Positions 1 through 8,696 of a DNA stretch of 39,062 bases are shown piece by piece. Every line of letters starts with the position of its first letter. The first letter of the stretch is position 1. The notes below the pieces were generated by a model. It saw only the letters and a program-made list of their open reading frames with translations. It had not been told where the DNA came from and ran no database searches. Origin of the DNA: an uncultured Tenacibaculum sp. (GTDB lineage Bacteria; Bacteroidota; Bacteroidia; Flavobacteriales; Flavobacteriaceae); assembly GCA_947498055.1 (NCBI GenBank), contig CANMJA010000038.1, positions 1 through 39,062 on the forward strand, written 5' to 3'. The position numbers and the translations under genes were made by a program.

Positions 1-66
1 AACAGAGAAGTTAAGCCCATTAGCGCCGATGGTACTGCCACTGGTGGGAGAGTAGGTCGTCGCCTT
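1..66 (+). rRNA. rrf: 5S ribosomal RNA, 3' part only
   Basis: The window opens inside a 5S rRNA gene. The stretch TAGCGCCGATGGTACTGCC followed by GGGAGAGTAGGTCGTCGCC is the conserved 3' half of bacterial 5S rRNA. The 5' half lies before position 1. The exact 3' end, about 64-67, is estimated from the family and not from a visible processing site. A strong terminator follows at once, so this is the end of an rRNA operon read on the plus strand. Confidence 0.93.
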
Positions 67-78
67 TCTTTATACAAC

Positions 79-110
79 AAAACATGCATTCTTATGAATG
101 CGTGTTTTTT
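79..110 (+). terminator. Rho-independent terminator of the rRNA operon
   Basis: A 10-bp stem (82-91 with 96-105, one G-U pair, loop TTAT) is flanked by A residues that pair with the first bases of the T run at 105-110. It lies about 15 bases after the 5S end, as expected for the terminator of an rRNA operon. Confidence 0.88.
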
Positions 111-138
111 GTTTTTATATACGATGCAGAAAACTATT

Positions 139-243
139 CTAAAACAAAATGTAGGGATCATACCCAATTTTAGTTGACATTCCTGATTGTTTCAATTCTA
201 CAATCATTACTTTAAATTCATTACTGTGAACTCGTTTTTCCAT
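139..243 (-). pseudogene. Remnant of an IS3-type transposase OrfA (N-terminus only)
   Basis: The minus strand encodes 34 residues from an ATG at 243 to a stop at 139. The first 25 or so, including MEKRVHSNEFKVMIVEL, resemble the N-terminus of the helix-turn-helix OrfA protein of IS3-family elements, which usually begins with a few basic residues, then a tyrosine/serine-x-EFK motif and a helix ending in VEL. After the 'SGMSTK' segment the resemblance stops and the frame closes quickly, so no recognition helix or OrfB remains. No terminal inverted repeats were recognised. The family call rests on resemblance by eye over a short stretch and is tentative. Confidence 0.42.
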
Positions 244-337
244 AATTCAAATCTAAGAGTTATAGACTTAAATTAATTGTACTAACAAAAGTAGTTACTC
301 CAGGTATTTATTTACCGTTTATTGACCACTTTTAGCG

Positions 338-373
338 ATTAATCGACATAGTTGTTGTGCTAGGTCGATTAAT
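338..373. repeat. Long hairpin-forming inverted repeat
   Basis: ATTAATCGAC at 338-347 is perfectly complementary to GTCGATTAAT at 364-373. After one A-G mismatch the stem continues for three more pairs (TAG at 349-351 with CTA at 360-362), leaving an 8-base loop. No T run follows, so it does not look like a terminator. It could be a palindromic repeat, part of a small RNA, or the trace of a mobile element. Confidence 0.6.
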
Positions 374-525
374 AGTAATTAAGAGCATGATTTAAAACTA
401 TTTTTGAAGTGTAGATATGTTCAAAAGAGGAGTTAAATAAAATATAGAGGTAGAAACCTCAAAAAAAATCATTTTTATTTCCTTACACTTTAAGGAAAAT
501 TTAGATTTATTTGGTTGATTAAGAG

Positions 526-562
526 AAACCTTTTGCATCCCCAATATGCAAAAGGTTTTTTA
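526..562 (+). terminator. Strong Rho-independent terminator without an obvious upstream gene
   Basis: A perfect 13-bp stem (526-538 with 546-558, 7-base loop) runs into TTTTTATT. It has the classic form of a plus-strand terminator, yet the preceding 400 bases have no plus-strand gene. It could end a small RNA, be a second stop for rRNA read-through, or be left from a deleted gene. Confidence 0.75.
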
Positions 563-599
563 TTGTATACTATTGTTCTAATGCGTTCTGAATATTTAT

Positions 600-629
600 T
601 TCATATAATGTGATTTTATGTTATATGAA
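600..629. repeat. 9-bp inverted repeat
   Basis: TTCATATAA (600-608) and TTATATGAA (621-629) are exact reverse complements around a 12-base loop, and the stem can extend by two more pairs. Its role is unknown. It is too far from the next promoter (821-856) to be read confidently as its operator. Confidence 0.45.
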
Positions 630-820
630 GTCAGTAGTTTACGCTCTTTTTAATATGAATAAATGAAGGACAGAAAATTTCTTTCTTTTTACAAACAGCA
701 ACGCTTAATGTTAATTAGAAATCGGATATAAAATATAATTAGCAGTGAATTTTGTATAACACTTTGATAATATTTCCTATTTTATCAAGAGAGAATGTAA
801 ATATTAGAAAGAATTTTTAA

Positions 821-856
821 TTTGACAATCTCTTAAAATCAATCTTTATATTTTTG
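821..856 (+). promoter_or_regulatory. Bacteroidota-type promoter giving a probably leaderless mRNA
   Basis: TATTTTTG at 849-856 fits the -7 consensus TAnnTTTG. A TTTG lies upstream at 821-824, with a 24-base spacer that is slightly longer than usual. The -7 box ends only four bases before the ATG at 861, so transcription should begin at or next to the start codon. Confidence 0.5.
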
Positions 857-860
857 CAGA

Positions 861-1901
861 ATGAAAGTAGATTATATTATAGTGGGACTTGGTTTGGCCG
901 GATTGGCTTTTGCAGAAGAATTGATTAAAAACAATAAGACTTTTATAGTTTTTGAAGATAGTTCTCAACATTCATCTAGTGTTGCTAGTGGAACATATAA
1001 TCCTGTTATTTTAAAACGATTTACAGCAGTATGGAACGGTCATAGACAATTACAATTGGCACTTCCTTTTTATGAAAAAATATTTAAAAAAATAGATAAA
1101 AACTTAGATGTAAAATTTACAGCAAGAAAAGTGTTTAATTCAATAGGAGATGAAAACAATTGGTTTACTGCTTTAGATAAACCAACGCTTTCTAATTATA
1201 TGCAACCAGAAATTATAAAAGAAAAGATAAAAGGAGTTGTAGGTGAATTTGGCTTTGGAGAATTAAAAGGAATAGGAAAAATAGATACTAAAGAACTGAT
1301 AAAAAGATATCGCTCTTATTTGTCTTCAAATAATAAATTGAAAAAGGAGCAATTTGAATATAACAAGATCGATTTTTTAGAAGGAAGTGTAAAATATAAA
1401 GAGATTTTAGCAGACAGAGTAGTTTTTTGCGAAGGGTATGGTTTAAAACAGAACCCTTTTTTTAATCAGTTGCCATTAAGAGGAACAAAAGGAGAAACGA
1501 TTACAATTCATGCGCCTCAATTAAAAATCGATTTTTTATTAAAATCATCTATTTTTGTAATACCATTAGGAGATGATTTTTATAAAGTAGGAGCTACATT
1601 TAATAGAGAAGATAAAACTTCAAAAATCACAAAAGAAGGAAGACAAGAATTAATAGATAAGTTACAAAAAACAATTACAGTTCCTTATATTATTACAGAA
1701 CAAAACGCTGGTGTTAGACCAACAGTTAAAGATCGTAGACCTTTGGTAGGAATACATTCTAAGTATTCGCAATTGTGTATTTTAAACGGTTTAGGAACAC
1801 GTGGTATAATGATAGCACCTACTGTTGCTTTAAACTTATTTAATCATTTAGAAAAAGGAGAAGCACTAGATAAAGAAATAGATATTAAAAGATTCGATTA
1901 G
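861..1901 (+). CDS. FAD-dependent oxidoreductase, DAO (glycine oxidase-like) family
   Basis: The 346-residue protein starts with a Rossmann dinucleotide-binding motif, DYIIVGLGLAGLAFAEEL (residues 4-21), which holds the FAD. The C-terminal segment GVRPTVKDRRPLVG followed by LNGLGTRG is typical of the DAO superfamily, which includes D-amino-acid oxidases, glycine oxidase and the MnmC oxidase domain. There is no signal peptide, so it should be cytosolic. The substrate cannot be told from sequence; amine or amino-acid oxidation is the family's usual chemistry. The ATG lies directly after a -7 promoter element and matches the start of the FAD fold, so the start is firm. The gene runs tail to tail with the DUF983 gene, eight bases apart. 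Confidence 0.85.
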   Translation: MKVDYIIVGLGLAGLAFAEELIKNNKTFIVFEDSSQHSSSVASGTYNPVILKRFTAVWNGHRQLQLALPFYEKIFKKIDKNLDVKFTARKVFNSIGDENNWFTALDKPTLSNYMQPEIIKEKIKGVVGEFGFGELKGIGKIDTKELIKRYRSYLSSNNKLKKEQFEYNKIDFLEGSVKYKEILADRVVFCEGYGLKQNPFFNQLPLRGTKGETITIHAPQLKIDFLLKSSIFVIPLGDDFYKVGATFNREDKTSKITKEGRQELIDKLQKTITVPYIITEQNAGVRPTVKDRRPLVGIHSKYSQLCILNGLGTRGIMIAPTVALNLFNHLEKGEALDKEIDIKRFD

Positions 1902-1909
1902 CTTTTGAA

Positions 1910-2293
1910 TTATTCAACAGTTTTTTTCTTTTTATAACTTACAAATATGTTAATCCATATAATTCTTGATAAGCGCAAAGTAAGAGGGGTTAATAAAGTA
2001 GATATAACAATTATAGAAATAAAACTTTGTAGAATAGTAAGTCCTATAAATACTTTACTAATAATAAAAATAGCAACAAATAAAATAACAGCTAAGGCAT
2101 AATTTACATACATAGCACCAAAAAAGAAAGAAGGTTCCATCATGTATTTTAAATTACAGTGAGAACAATTATCATGTAGTTTTGTTATTTTATTAAGACG
2201 AAAAGAAATTTTGTGTTTAAAAAAAGCACCTTCGTGACATCGAGGACATTTGTTTTTAAAAATACTAAAGAATTTTGTTCCTTTTTGTAACAT
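1910..2293 (-). CDS. DUF983 family membrane protein
   Basis: This 127-residue protein has the features of DUF983: a zinc-ribbon-like pair of cysteine motifs (CPRC at residues 16-19 and CSHC in the DNCSHCNLKY segment), the conserved MEPSFFFGAMYVNYA stretch, and two C-terminal hydrophobic segments that should span the inner membrane. The function of the family is not known. The cysteine pairs suggest a metal-binding cytoplasmic head on a small membrane anchor. It is divergent from the ABC-F gene, with 131 bases between the two starts, and convergent with the oxidoreductase gene. Confidence 0.85.
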   Translation of the reverse strand: MLQKGTKFFSIFKNKCPRCHEGAFFKHKISFRLNKITKLHDNCSHCNLKYMMEPSFFFGAMYVNYALAVILFVAIFIISKVFIGLTILQSFISIIVISTLLTPLTLRLSRIIWINIFVSYKKKKTVE

Positions 2294-2424
2294 ATTTTAT
2301 ATAAGTTTAGGTACCTCTAAAGGTTCAGTTTTGTAAGTTTGTACAAATTTCAGTAAAATAAGTATACGAAGTTTAAAAAAACGATAAAATATACTTATTA
2401 GATAATATCAATTTAAAACTACTT

Positions 2425-4344
2425 ATGTTAAACGTACATAATTTAACCGTTTCTTTTATGGGAACAGATTTGTTCTCAGGAATTACTTTTAAACTTAATA
2501 AAGGAGATAGAATTGGATTAATAGGAAAGAATGGGGCAGGAAAGTCTACCCTGTTAAAAGTATTATCGAAAGATATTGAAAGTAGTGGAGGAACGATGGC
2601 GTTTGATAAGGATGTAAGGATCGGTTTTCTAAGACAAGATATTGATTTTGTAGAAGGAAGAACTATTTTAGAAGAGGCATATCAAGCTTTTGAAGAAATA
2701 AAAGAAATAGAAGGGAAGTTAGAAGAAATAAACACGCAACTAGCTACAAGAACAGATTATGAAAGTGAAGCATACAATCAATTAATCATTGATTTAAATG
2801 AATTTACAGAACGTTATGAACTTTTAGGAGGTTACAACTACCAAGGAGATACAGAAAAAATTTTACAAGGATTAGGTTTTCAGCGTGAAGATTTTGATAA
2901 ATTAACAGATACGTTTTCCGGGGGCTGGCGTATGCGTATCGAATTAGCAAAGTTATTATTACAAGATAATGATATTTTATTATTAGATGAACCTACGAAT
3001 CATTTAGATATAGAATCTATTATTTGGTTAGAAAACTTTTTAAAAGGATATTCAGGGGCTATTGTATTGGTATCTCACGATAAAATGTTTTTAGATAATG
3101 TAACCAATCGAACTATAGAAATTTCTTTAGGACAAATTTATGATTATAAAAAACCATATTCTCAGTTTTTAGAATTACGTGCAGATATTAAAGAAAAACA
3201 ATTACAAGCACAGAAAAATCAGGAAAAAGAAATTGAGCATACACAAAAGTTAATAGAAAAGTTTAGAGCAAAGGCAAATAAAGCTTCTATGGCACAATCT
3301 TTAATTAAAAAATTAGATAAAGTGCAGCGTATTGAAGTAGATGGTGATGATAATGCAACGATGAATGTTCGTTTTGCAATATCTAAAGAACCAGGAAAAA
3401 TTATTGTAGAAGCAGAGAATTTGTGTAAAAGTTATGGAGAAAAACAAGTATTGCATAATGTAGATTTGTTAATAGAACGTAATAGTAAAATTGCTTTTGT
3501 AGGACAAAATGGTCAAGGTAAATCTACACTTGCTAAGATGATGGTGGGAGAAATACCTTTTGAAGGACATTTGAAATTAGGACATAATGTAGAAGTTGGG
3601 TATTTTGCTCAAAATCAATCGGAACACCTTCCGCCAGAAAAAACAGTATTAGAGATTATGGAAGATGCTGCTACAGATACTAATAGAATGCGAGTAAGAG
3701 ATATGCTTGGGTCTTTTTTATTTGGAGGAGATACAGTAGACAAAAAAGCAAAAGTATTATCTGGAGGAGAAAGAAACAGATTGGCTTTATGTAAGTTATT
3801 GTTGTCACCATTTAATGTGCTAATAATGGATGAGCCTACCAACCACTTGGATATCGCTTCTAAGAATGTACTAAAACAAGCATTACAGAATTTTAATGGC
3901 ACGTTAATACTTGTTTCTCACGATCGTGATTTTTTACAGGGTCTTACTAAAACAGTATATGGATTTAAAGACCGAGAAATTAAAGAATATTTAGGAGATA
4001 TAGATTATTTCTTAGAACAGCATAAAATTGAAAGTTTACGAGAAGCTGAAAAAAGAACTGTTGTAAAGGAAGTAAAAACAACTACTAAAAAAGAAGAATA
4101 TAAATTATCTAGAGAAGAAGAAAAGGAATTAAAAAAACTAAAGAATAAATCTTCAAAAATTGAAAGAAATATATCAGATTTAGAAGAAGAAATAACTAAA
4201 ATTGATTTAGAGTTAGCTCAGAATTATGATGAATTTTCCTCTCAACCTAATTTTTTTGAGAAGTATAAAGCTAAAAAAGCTCAGTTAGAAACCTTAATGT
4301 TTGAGTGGGAAGAAGTGGAAGAAAAAATAGGAGATTTTAATTAA
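2425..4344 (+). CDS. ABC-F family ATP-binding protein (Uup/EttA-like)
   Basis: The 639-residue soluble protein has two ABC ATPase domains in tandem and no membrane segment, the defining layout of ABC-F ribosome-associated translation factors. Domain 1 has Walker A GKNGAGKST (residues 34-42), signature FSGGWRMR and Walker B LLLDEPTNHLD. Domain 2 has Walker A GQNGQGKST, signature LSGGERNR and Walker B LIMDEPTNHLD. A charged linker between the domains (KFRAKANKASMAQS) corresponds to the P-site tRNA interaction motif. A C-terminal coiled coil of about 80 residues (from LSREEEKELKK) is like the Uup/YdiF tail. A role in rescuing or tuning ribosomes, or DNA-related roles as for Uup, is inferred from the family. 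Its stop overlaps the next start by one base (TAATG), so the two genes are translationally linked. Confidence 0.93.
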   Translation: MLNVHNLTVSFMGTDLFSGITFKLNKGDRIGLIGKNGAGKSTLLKVLSKDIESSGGTMAFDKDVRIGFLRQDIDFVEGRTILEEAYQAFEEIKEIEGKLEEINTQLATRTDYESEAYNQLIIDLNEFTERYELLGGYNYQGDTEKILQGLGFQREDFDKLTDTFSGGWRMRIELAKLLLQDNDILLLDEPTNHLDIESIIWLENFLKGYSGAIVLVSHDKMFLDNVTNRTIEISLGQIYDYKKPYSQFLELRADIKEKQLQAQKNQEKEIEHTQKLIEKFRAKANKASMAQSLIKKLDKVQRIEVDGDDNATMNVRFAISKEPGKIIVEAENLCKSYGEKQVLHNVDLLIERNSKIAFVGQNGQGKSTLAKMMVGEIPFEGHLKLGHNVEVGYFAQNQSEHLPPEKTVLEIMEDAATDTNRMRVRDMLGSFLFGGDTVDKKAKVLSGGERNRLALCKLLLSPFNVLIMDEPTNHLDIASKNVLKQALQNFNGTLILVSHDRDFLQGLTKTVYGFKDREIKEYLGDIDYFLEQHKIESLREAEKRTVVKEVKTTTKKEEYKLSREEEKELKKLKNKSSKIERNISDLEEEITKIDLELAQNYDEFSSQPNFFEKYKAKKAQLETLMFEWEEVEEKIGDFN

Positions 4345-5279
4345 TGTTTACAGATATTATACAAACTAAAAATCAACAAATTAATCTTCCAATTCTAAAA
4401 GATAATAATATAGAGTTATGGATTAAAAGAGAAGATGTAATTCATGAGTTTGTATCTGGTAATAAATTTAGAAAGCTCAAGTACAATGTTTTACAAGCTC
4501 AAAAAGAAGGAAAGAAAACATTGTTAACTTTTGGTGGGGCATATTCCAATCATATTGTAGCAACCGCAGTAGCAGGAAAATTATCTGGTTTTCATACGAT
4601 AGGTGTCGTAAGAGGAGAAGAATTAGGGAAGGATTTTGAGAAAACATTAGCAAACAATAAAACGTTAGATCATTCGTATAAAAATGGAATGCATTTTGAA
4701 TTTATCTCTAGAAAGAATTATTCTAAAAAGCATGAAGTCTCTTTTATTAAGGAATTGAAAGAGAAATATGGAGATTTTTATTTAATTCCGGAAGGAGGTA
4801 CTAACAAGTTGGCAATAAAGGGGTGTGAAGAAATCTTGTTAAGAGAAGATGAAAAATTCGACTATATTTGTGTTGCTGTAGGTACAGGAGGAACAATTTC
4901 TGGTATTTTAAATGTTACTAAACAGTATCAAAAAGTATTCGGTTTTTCTGCTTTAAAAGGAGATTTTTTAGTAAATGAAATAGAGAAGTTAGCTACTAAT
5001 CTTAAGAATTGGGAATTAGTAACTGATTATCATTTTGGGGGATATGCTAAGTATACATCGGAACTAATTACTTTTTTAAATGAATTTAAGAAAGAGACAA
5101 ATATACTTTTAGATCCTATTTATACCGGTAAAATGATGTTTGGAGTGTTAGATTTGATAAAGAAGAGCCAAATTAAAAAAGGGAGTAAAGTTTTAGTGAT
5201 TCATACTGGAGGAATTCAAGGTATAGATGGAATAAATAAAAGATTACAAAAGAAGAATTTAGATTTAATTAAGGTGTAA
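4344..5279 (+). CDS. PLP-dependent enzyme, ACC deaminase/D-cysteine desulfhydrase family
   Basis: The 311-residue protein is a fold-type II PLP enzyme. The likely Schiff-base lysine is K41 in SGNKFRKLKYN, the motif shared by 1-aminocyclopropane-1-carboxylate deaminase and D-cysteine desulfhydrase. GGAYSNH, which contacts substrate and cofactor, and the phosphate-binding GTGGTISG are also present. At 311 residues it is a little shorter than the usual 325-340. The family cannot be split into deaminase or desulfhydrase by eye; desulfhydrase would fit the sulfur theme further along, but this gene is far from that cluster. It starts on the last base of the ABC-F stop codon and is followed without a gap by the lipoprotein gene, so the three form one operon. 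Confidence 0.88.
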   Translation: MFTDIIQTKNQQINLPILKDNNIELWIKREDVIHEFVSGNKFRKLKYNVLQAQKEGKKTLLTFGGAYSNHIVATAVAGKLSGFHTIGVVRGEELGKDFEKTLANNKTLDHSYKNGMHFEFISRKNYSKKHEVSFIKELKEKYGDFYLIPEGGTNKLAIKGCEEILLREDEKFDYICVAVGTGGTISGILNVTKQYQKVFGFSALKGDFLVNEIEKLATNLKNWELVTDYHFGGYAKYTSELITFLNEFKKETNILLDPIYTGKMMFGVLDLIKKSQIKKGSKVLVIHTGGIQGIDGINKRLQKKNLDLIKV

Positions 5280-6161
5280 ATGAGATTGAAAGTGTTTTTT
5301 TTATTGTTGGTAACGTTATTATTAGCAAGTTGTGGTTCTAAGAGACAAATAGTAACAAAAAGAACTCCTAAACCAGTTATTGTTGAGGAACCAAGAGAAG
5401 ATGAAGTTGCGGTTCCTACAATTAAACCTAACAAAAAGAAAAAAAAGTTTTCGAAAAAAACGTATACAGAAACTACCGTTGATTATATAGAAAAGTTTGC
5501 TCCAATTGCAGTAAAAGAAATGCATAAGTATAAAATACCAGCAAGTATAACTTTAGCGCAAGGAATTTTAGAATCGGGTAGTGGTAGAAGTAATTTATCA
5601 GTTCGTTCTAATAATCATTTTGGAATAAAGTGCCATAGAGGTTGGAAAGGGAAAAGTGTAACACACGATGATGATAGAAAAGGAGAGTGTTTTAGAAAGT
5701 ATAAATACCCAGAAGAATCCTATGAAGATCATTCTACTTTTTTAACAACAAGAAAAAGGTATGCTAAATTATTTAAACTTAGATCTACCGATTATAGAGG
5801 TTGGGCATATGGATTAAAAAGAGCTGGTTATGCAACAGATAGAAAGTATCCTAATAAGCTAATAGCACTAATAGAGAAATTTGATTTAGATAAATATGAT
5901 AGAGGTGATAAAGAGATTCCCAAAAAAATAGAAAAACAGAATCCAGTTGTAACCAATTATCCTAAACAAACAAAAGATACGAATCCTGTACCAAATACTA
6001 CTGAAGATGCTACAAATACTCGTTTTTATTACAAGGTAATTAAAGGAGATACTTTATATTCTATATCAAGAAAATTTAAGGTTTCTCTACAAAAATTAAA
6101 AGAATTAAACAGTCTTACTACCAATAATATTAGTATCGGTCAAGAATTAATTTTAAAATAA
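5280..6161 (+). CDS. Lipoprotein glucosaminidase with C-terminal LysM domain
   Basis: A signal peptide ending in the lipobox LLASC (lipidated cysteine C18) marks this 293-residue protein as a lipoprotein. After a lysine-rich linker (about residues 25-62), residues 65-205 form a GH73-type N-acetylglucosaminidase domain. The segment ILESGSGRSNLSVRSNNHFG carries the expected catalytic glutamate, E98. The last 44 residues (YYKVIKGDTLYSISRKFKVS onward) are a LysM peptidoglycan-binding domain. It should cut the glycan backbone of peptidoglycan during growth or division. Its ATG follows the previous stop codon with no gap. A terminator at the stop codon ends the operon. Confidence 0.92.
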   Translation: MRLKVFFLLLVTLLLASCGSKRQIVTKRTPKPVIVEEPREDEVAVPTIKPNKKKKKFSKKTYTETTVDYIEKFAPIAVKEMHKYKIPASITLAQGILESGSGRSNLSVRSNNHFGIKCHRGWKGKSVTHDDDRKGECFRKYKYPEESYEDHSTFLTTRKRYAKLFKLRSTDYRGWAYGLKRAGYATDRKYPNKLIALIEKFDLDKYDRGDKEIPKKIEKQNPVVTNYPKQTKDTNPVPNTTEDATNTRFYYKVIKGDTLYSISRKFKVSLQKLKELNSLTTNNISIGQELILK

Positions 6162-6187
6162 AAAGAGTAGATAATTCTACTCTTTTT
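6161..6187 (+). terminator. Rho-independent terminator
   Basis: AAAAGAGTAG (6161-6170) pairs perfectly with CTACTCTTTT (6177-6186) around the 6-base loop ATAATT, and the T run is part of the stem's 3' arm. It begins on the last base of the stop codon and ends the ABC-F/PLP enzyme/glucosaminidase operon. Confidence 0.85.
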
Positions 6188-6467
6188 ATCATCAACTTTC
6201 CCCTCTTCAATTATATGATTTCAAGTTTGTTACATAGCTTTTGAAATCTTTAAATGTTATTCGAACTTGTTTATTCAAATCTAATTACAACTTTTTTTTA
6301 AAAAAAATGAAGATGAGTAAACAGGCAGATATAATTAGTAAATGAGGTTTAAAAATTAGTAAACCTTTCTTTTTCATGCTTTTTTTGAGTTCAATTACCA
6401 AAAGAGCATTTTTTTTATTGATTTTTTGGTGATAAGTTTACATATAAATTAAATAGAATATTAAAAA
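6188..6467 (+). other. Spacer before the sensor kinase gene, with a second hairpin
   Basis: No coding potential is seen. AGGTTTA (6345-6351) pairs with TAAACCT (6360-6366) and is followed by TTCTTTTTC, so it resembles a weak terminator or attenuator about 100 bases before the kinase start. TAAGTTTA at 6433-6440 is one base from the -7 consensus, but no matching -33 box was found at a proper distance. Confidence 0.4.
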
Positions 6468-8693
6468 GTGTATTTAAAATATTACATAGTAACATTTTTA
6501 TTTTTAGCAGTATTGCCAAATATAAACTCACAACAATTCAAGATTAATGATCAAGAATTGTTTGAAGTTGAAGTTAGGGTTGTTAATAAAAACAATAATC
6601 AGTTTATAAAGAATGTTCAAATTAGTGTAAATGCTTTTGTAACTACTTCTTCTAATATAAATGGAGTTTATAAAGTGAAAGCAAGGGTCCATGATGAATT
6701 GGTTGCAAGACATCCAGATTTTGAAACAGTTAGGTACATTATAAAATCAGATGAAGAAATAAAAATAGTAGTAGAAGGATTACCAAAAGAAAGTAAAAAC
6801 GGTTTTTTTTCTTTTAATAAAAAGAAAAAAGATATTTATATTCAATTAGTTGATTCTGCCAATTTTTATAAAGAAAAAGATCTTGATAAAAGTTTATGTT
6901 TTATAGAGGAAGCATTAGAAGAAAATCAATCTCAAAAAAGAAACGCTAATACGTATAAAATTTTAGCAGATATTTATTTTTATTGGAAACAATACGATAT
7001 AGCTATCAGTAATTATAAAATATCACTTCAAATTTATGAAAAAACAGAAACCCTTTTGCAACTTGCTAAAACACAGTTTTTAGCAAAAAAATATAACGAA
7101 AGTAAAGAGACGTATAAAAAGTTAAAAAACAAAAAATTAAGTGCTTACGATAAAGTATATGTATTACAAGGCTTAGGAGATGCCCTATTGATTCAGAAAG
7201 AATTTGAGGAAGCCAGAAAAAATTATGAAGAAGGATTAAAAATTGCTGAAAACAAATCGATAAATGAATTTATACCCGATTTAAATTCAAAAATAGCCAG
7301 TGTATATGCTAAACAAGGAAATTTAATAAAAGCTAATTCAGCATATAGTAATACCTTAAAAATTGCTTCAGAAGACTCCGAAAGATCTTCTTTAGAAGTA
7401 AAACAAGAAGTAGCAGATTTTTTAAATGAAACTATGCAGTATGATGATGAAATTAAATTGCGAAAAGAAATTTTAAAAAGAGTTGATAGAAACAAAATAG
7501 TAAGAAGAAAAAGAAAAAAAGAGATAAAGAAAGAAGAGAAAAGTGAAGAAAAGACAATTAAAAAAGATTCACTAACATCACAAAAATTAAATTATAAAAT
7601 TGGGAATGCATATGTATTAAAAGAAGCATACCCGGAAGCAATAGAATATTTAGAGAAAAGTATAGAAGAAGCTGATGAAAAGGAAGATTTAGAAGTGCAG
7701 AAACATGCGACAAGAAAATTATCGGAAGTATATTCTACAGTTGGAGATTATATAAAAGCGTTAAAAACATATAGAGAATTTGTAGATATTGTAGATACTT
7801 TATACATTAAAAAAGAACAAGAAATCTATCAAATAAAAAGGTTAACAAAAAAAATAGCAGACAATCAAAGTAGGATAGCTATTTTAGAAAAAGACAAAGA
7901 ACTTTCTGTTAGTAAAATTAATGTAGCTATTAAAGATAAAGAATTAACAGTAGAAAAAAGTAAAAAACAACAAATAGCAATTTACTCCCTTATTGGTGGA
8001 TTAATTTTAATGAGTTTGTTAACTTTTTACAAGCATAGAGCAAATCAAAAACAACAGTTAGCAAATAATTTATTAGCATTAAAATCTATGCGTTCGCAGA
8101 TGAATCCACACTTTATTTTTAATGCTTTAAACTCAGTAAACAGTTTCATAGCAGTTAATGATGAGCGAAATGCAAACAGATATTTATCTGAATTTTCTGC
8201 ATTAATGCGTTCTGTTTTAGAAAATTCAGACGAAGATTTTATTCTATTTACTAAAGAAATAGAATTATTAGAATTGTATGTAAAATTAGAGCACAATCGT
8301 TTTCAAGATAAATTTGATTATGAAATTTATATAGATAAAACTATTGAAATAGATGAATATAGAATTCCTCCAATGTTATTGCAACCCTATATTGAAAATG
8401 CTATTTGGCATGGCTTACGATACAGAAAAGAAAAAGGAAATTTAACTATTTCTATTAGACAAAAAGAAAAAGATGCTATTTCTATTTGTATTCAAGATGA
8501 TGGAATTGGGAGAAAGAAATCATTAGAAATGAAAACGAAGAATCAATTGAAACAAAAATCTAAAGGAATGAGTACTATTAAAAATAGAATTGCTATTTTA
8601 AATGATATGTATCAAGATAAAATATCTGTGCAAATTTCCGATTTAAATGAAGATGGTAGCGGAACAAAAGTAGAATTAACCTTAAAAAAATAA
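6468..8693 (+). CDS. TPR-containing LytS-like sensor histidine kinase
   Basis: The 741-residue protein begins at GTG: an in-frame stop lies just upstream at 6462-6464, and the residues after the GTG form a normal signal peptide (YYIVTFLFLAVLPNINSQ), so GTG is the only sensible start. Residues 25-100 resemble a carboxypeptidase-regulatory-like beta domain. Several TPR repeats (about 125-340 and 370-430) are interrupted by a lysine/glutamate-rich stretch near 345-365. A coiled coil, a membrane helix (about 502-522), and a His_kinase domain with phospho-acceptor H548 in NPHFIFNAL and an HATPase region (QPYIENAIWHGL, DDGIGR) follow. The TPR part should be periplasmic, as in other Bacteroidota kinases of this design. 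It is the partner of the regulator that begins three bases downstream. Confidence 0.92.
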   Translation: MYLKYYIVTFLFLAVLPNINSQQFKINDQELFEVEVRVVNKNNNQFIKNVQISVNAFVTTSSNINGVYKVKARVHDELVARHPDFETVRYIIKSDEEIKIVVEGLPKESKNGFFSFNKKKKDIYIQLVDSANFYKEKDLDKSLCFIEEALEENQSQKRNANTYKILADIYFYWKQYDIAISNYKISLQIYEKTETLLQLAKTQFLAKKYNESKETYKKLKNKKLSAYDKVYVLQGLGDALLIQKEFEEARKNYEEGLKIAENKSINEFIPDLNSKIASVYAKQGNLIKANSAYSNTLKIASEDSERSSLEVKQEVADFLNETMQYDDEIKLRKEILKRVDRNKIVRRKRKKEIKKEEKSEEKTIKKDSLTSQKLNYKIGNAYVLKEAYPEAIEYLEKSIEEADEKEDLEVQKHATRKLSEVYSTVGDYIKALKTYREFVDIVDTLYIKKEQEIYQIKRLTKKIADNQSRIAILEKDKELSVSKINVAIKDKELTVEKSKKQQIAIYSLIGGLILMSLLTFYKHRANQKQQLANNLLALKSMRSQMNPHFIFNALNSVNSFIAVNDERNANRYLSEFSALMRSVLENSDEDFILFTKEIELLELYVKLEHNRFQDKFDYEIYIDKTIEIDEYRIPPMLLQPYIENAIWHGLRYRKEKGNLTISIRQKEKDAISICIQDDGIGRKKSLEMKTKNQLKQKSKGMSTIKNRIAILNDMYQDKISVQISDLNEDGSGTKVELTLKK

Positions 8694-8696
8694 GCC

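Larger units (their letters stand above)
111..860. other. 750-base gene-poor spacer between rRNA operon and FAD oxidoreductase gene
   Basis: No intact gene is visible on either strand. The spacer holds a short transposase-like fragment on the minus strand (139-243), a hairpin at 338-373, a strong terminator at 526-562 with no gene in front of it, an inverted repeat at 600-629, and the promoter of the next gene at 821-856. The mixture suggests an old insertion site beside the rRNA operon, or an unannotated small RNA ending at 562. Confidence 0.7.

Noticed and set aside
6468..6470. GTG start of the sensor kinase as a truncated gene
   Set aside because: An in-frame stop directly upstream and a normal signal peptide after the GTG show that it is the real start and the gene is complete.
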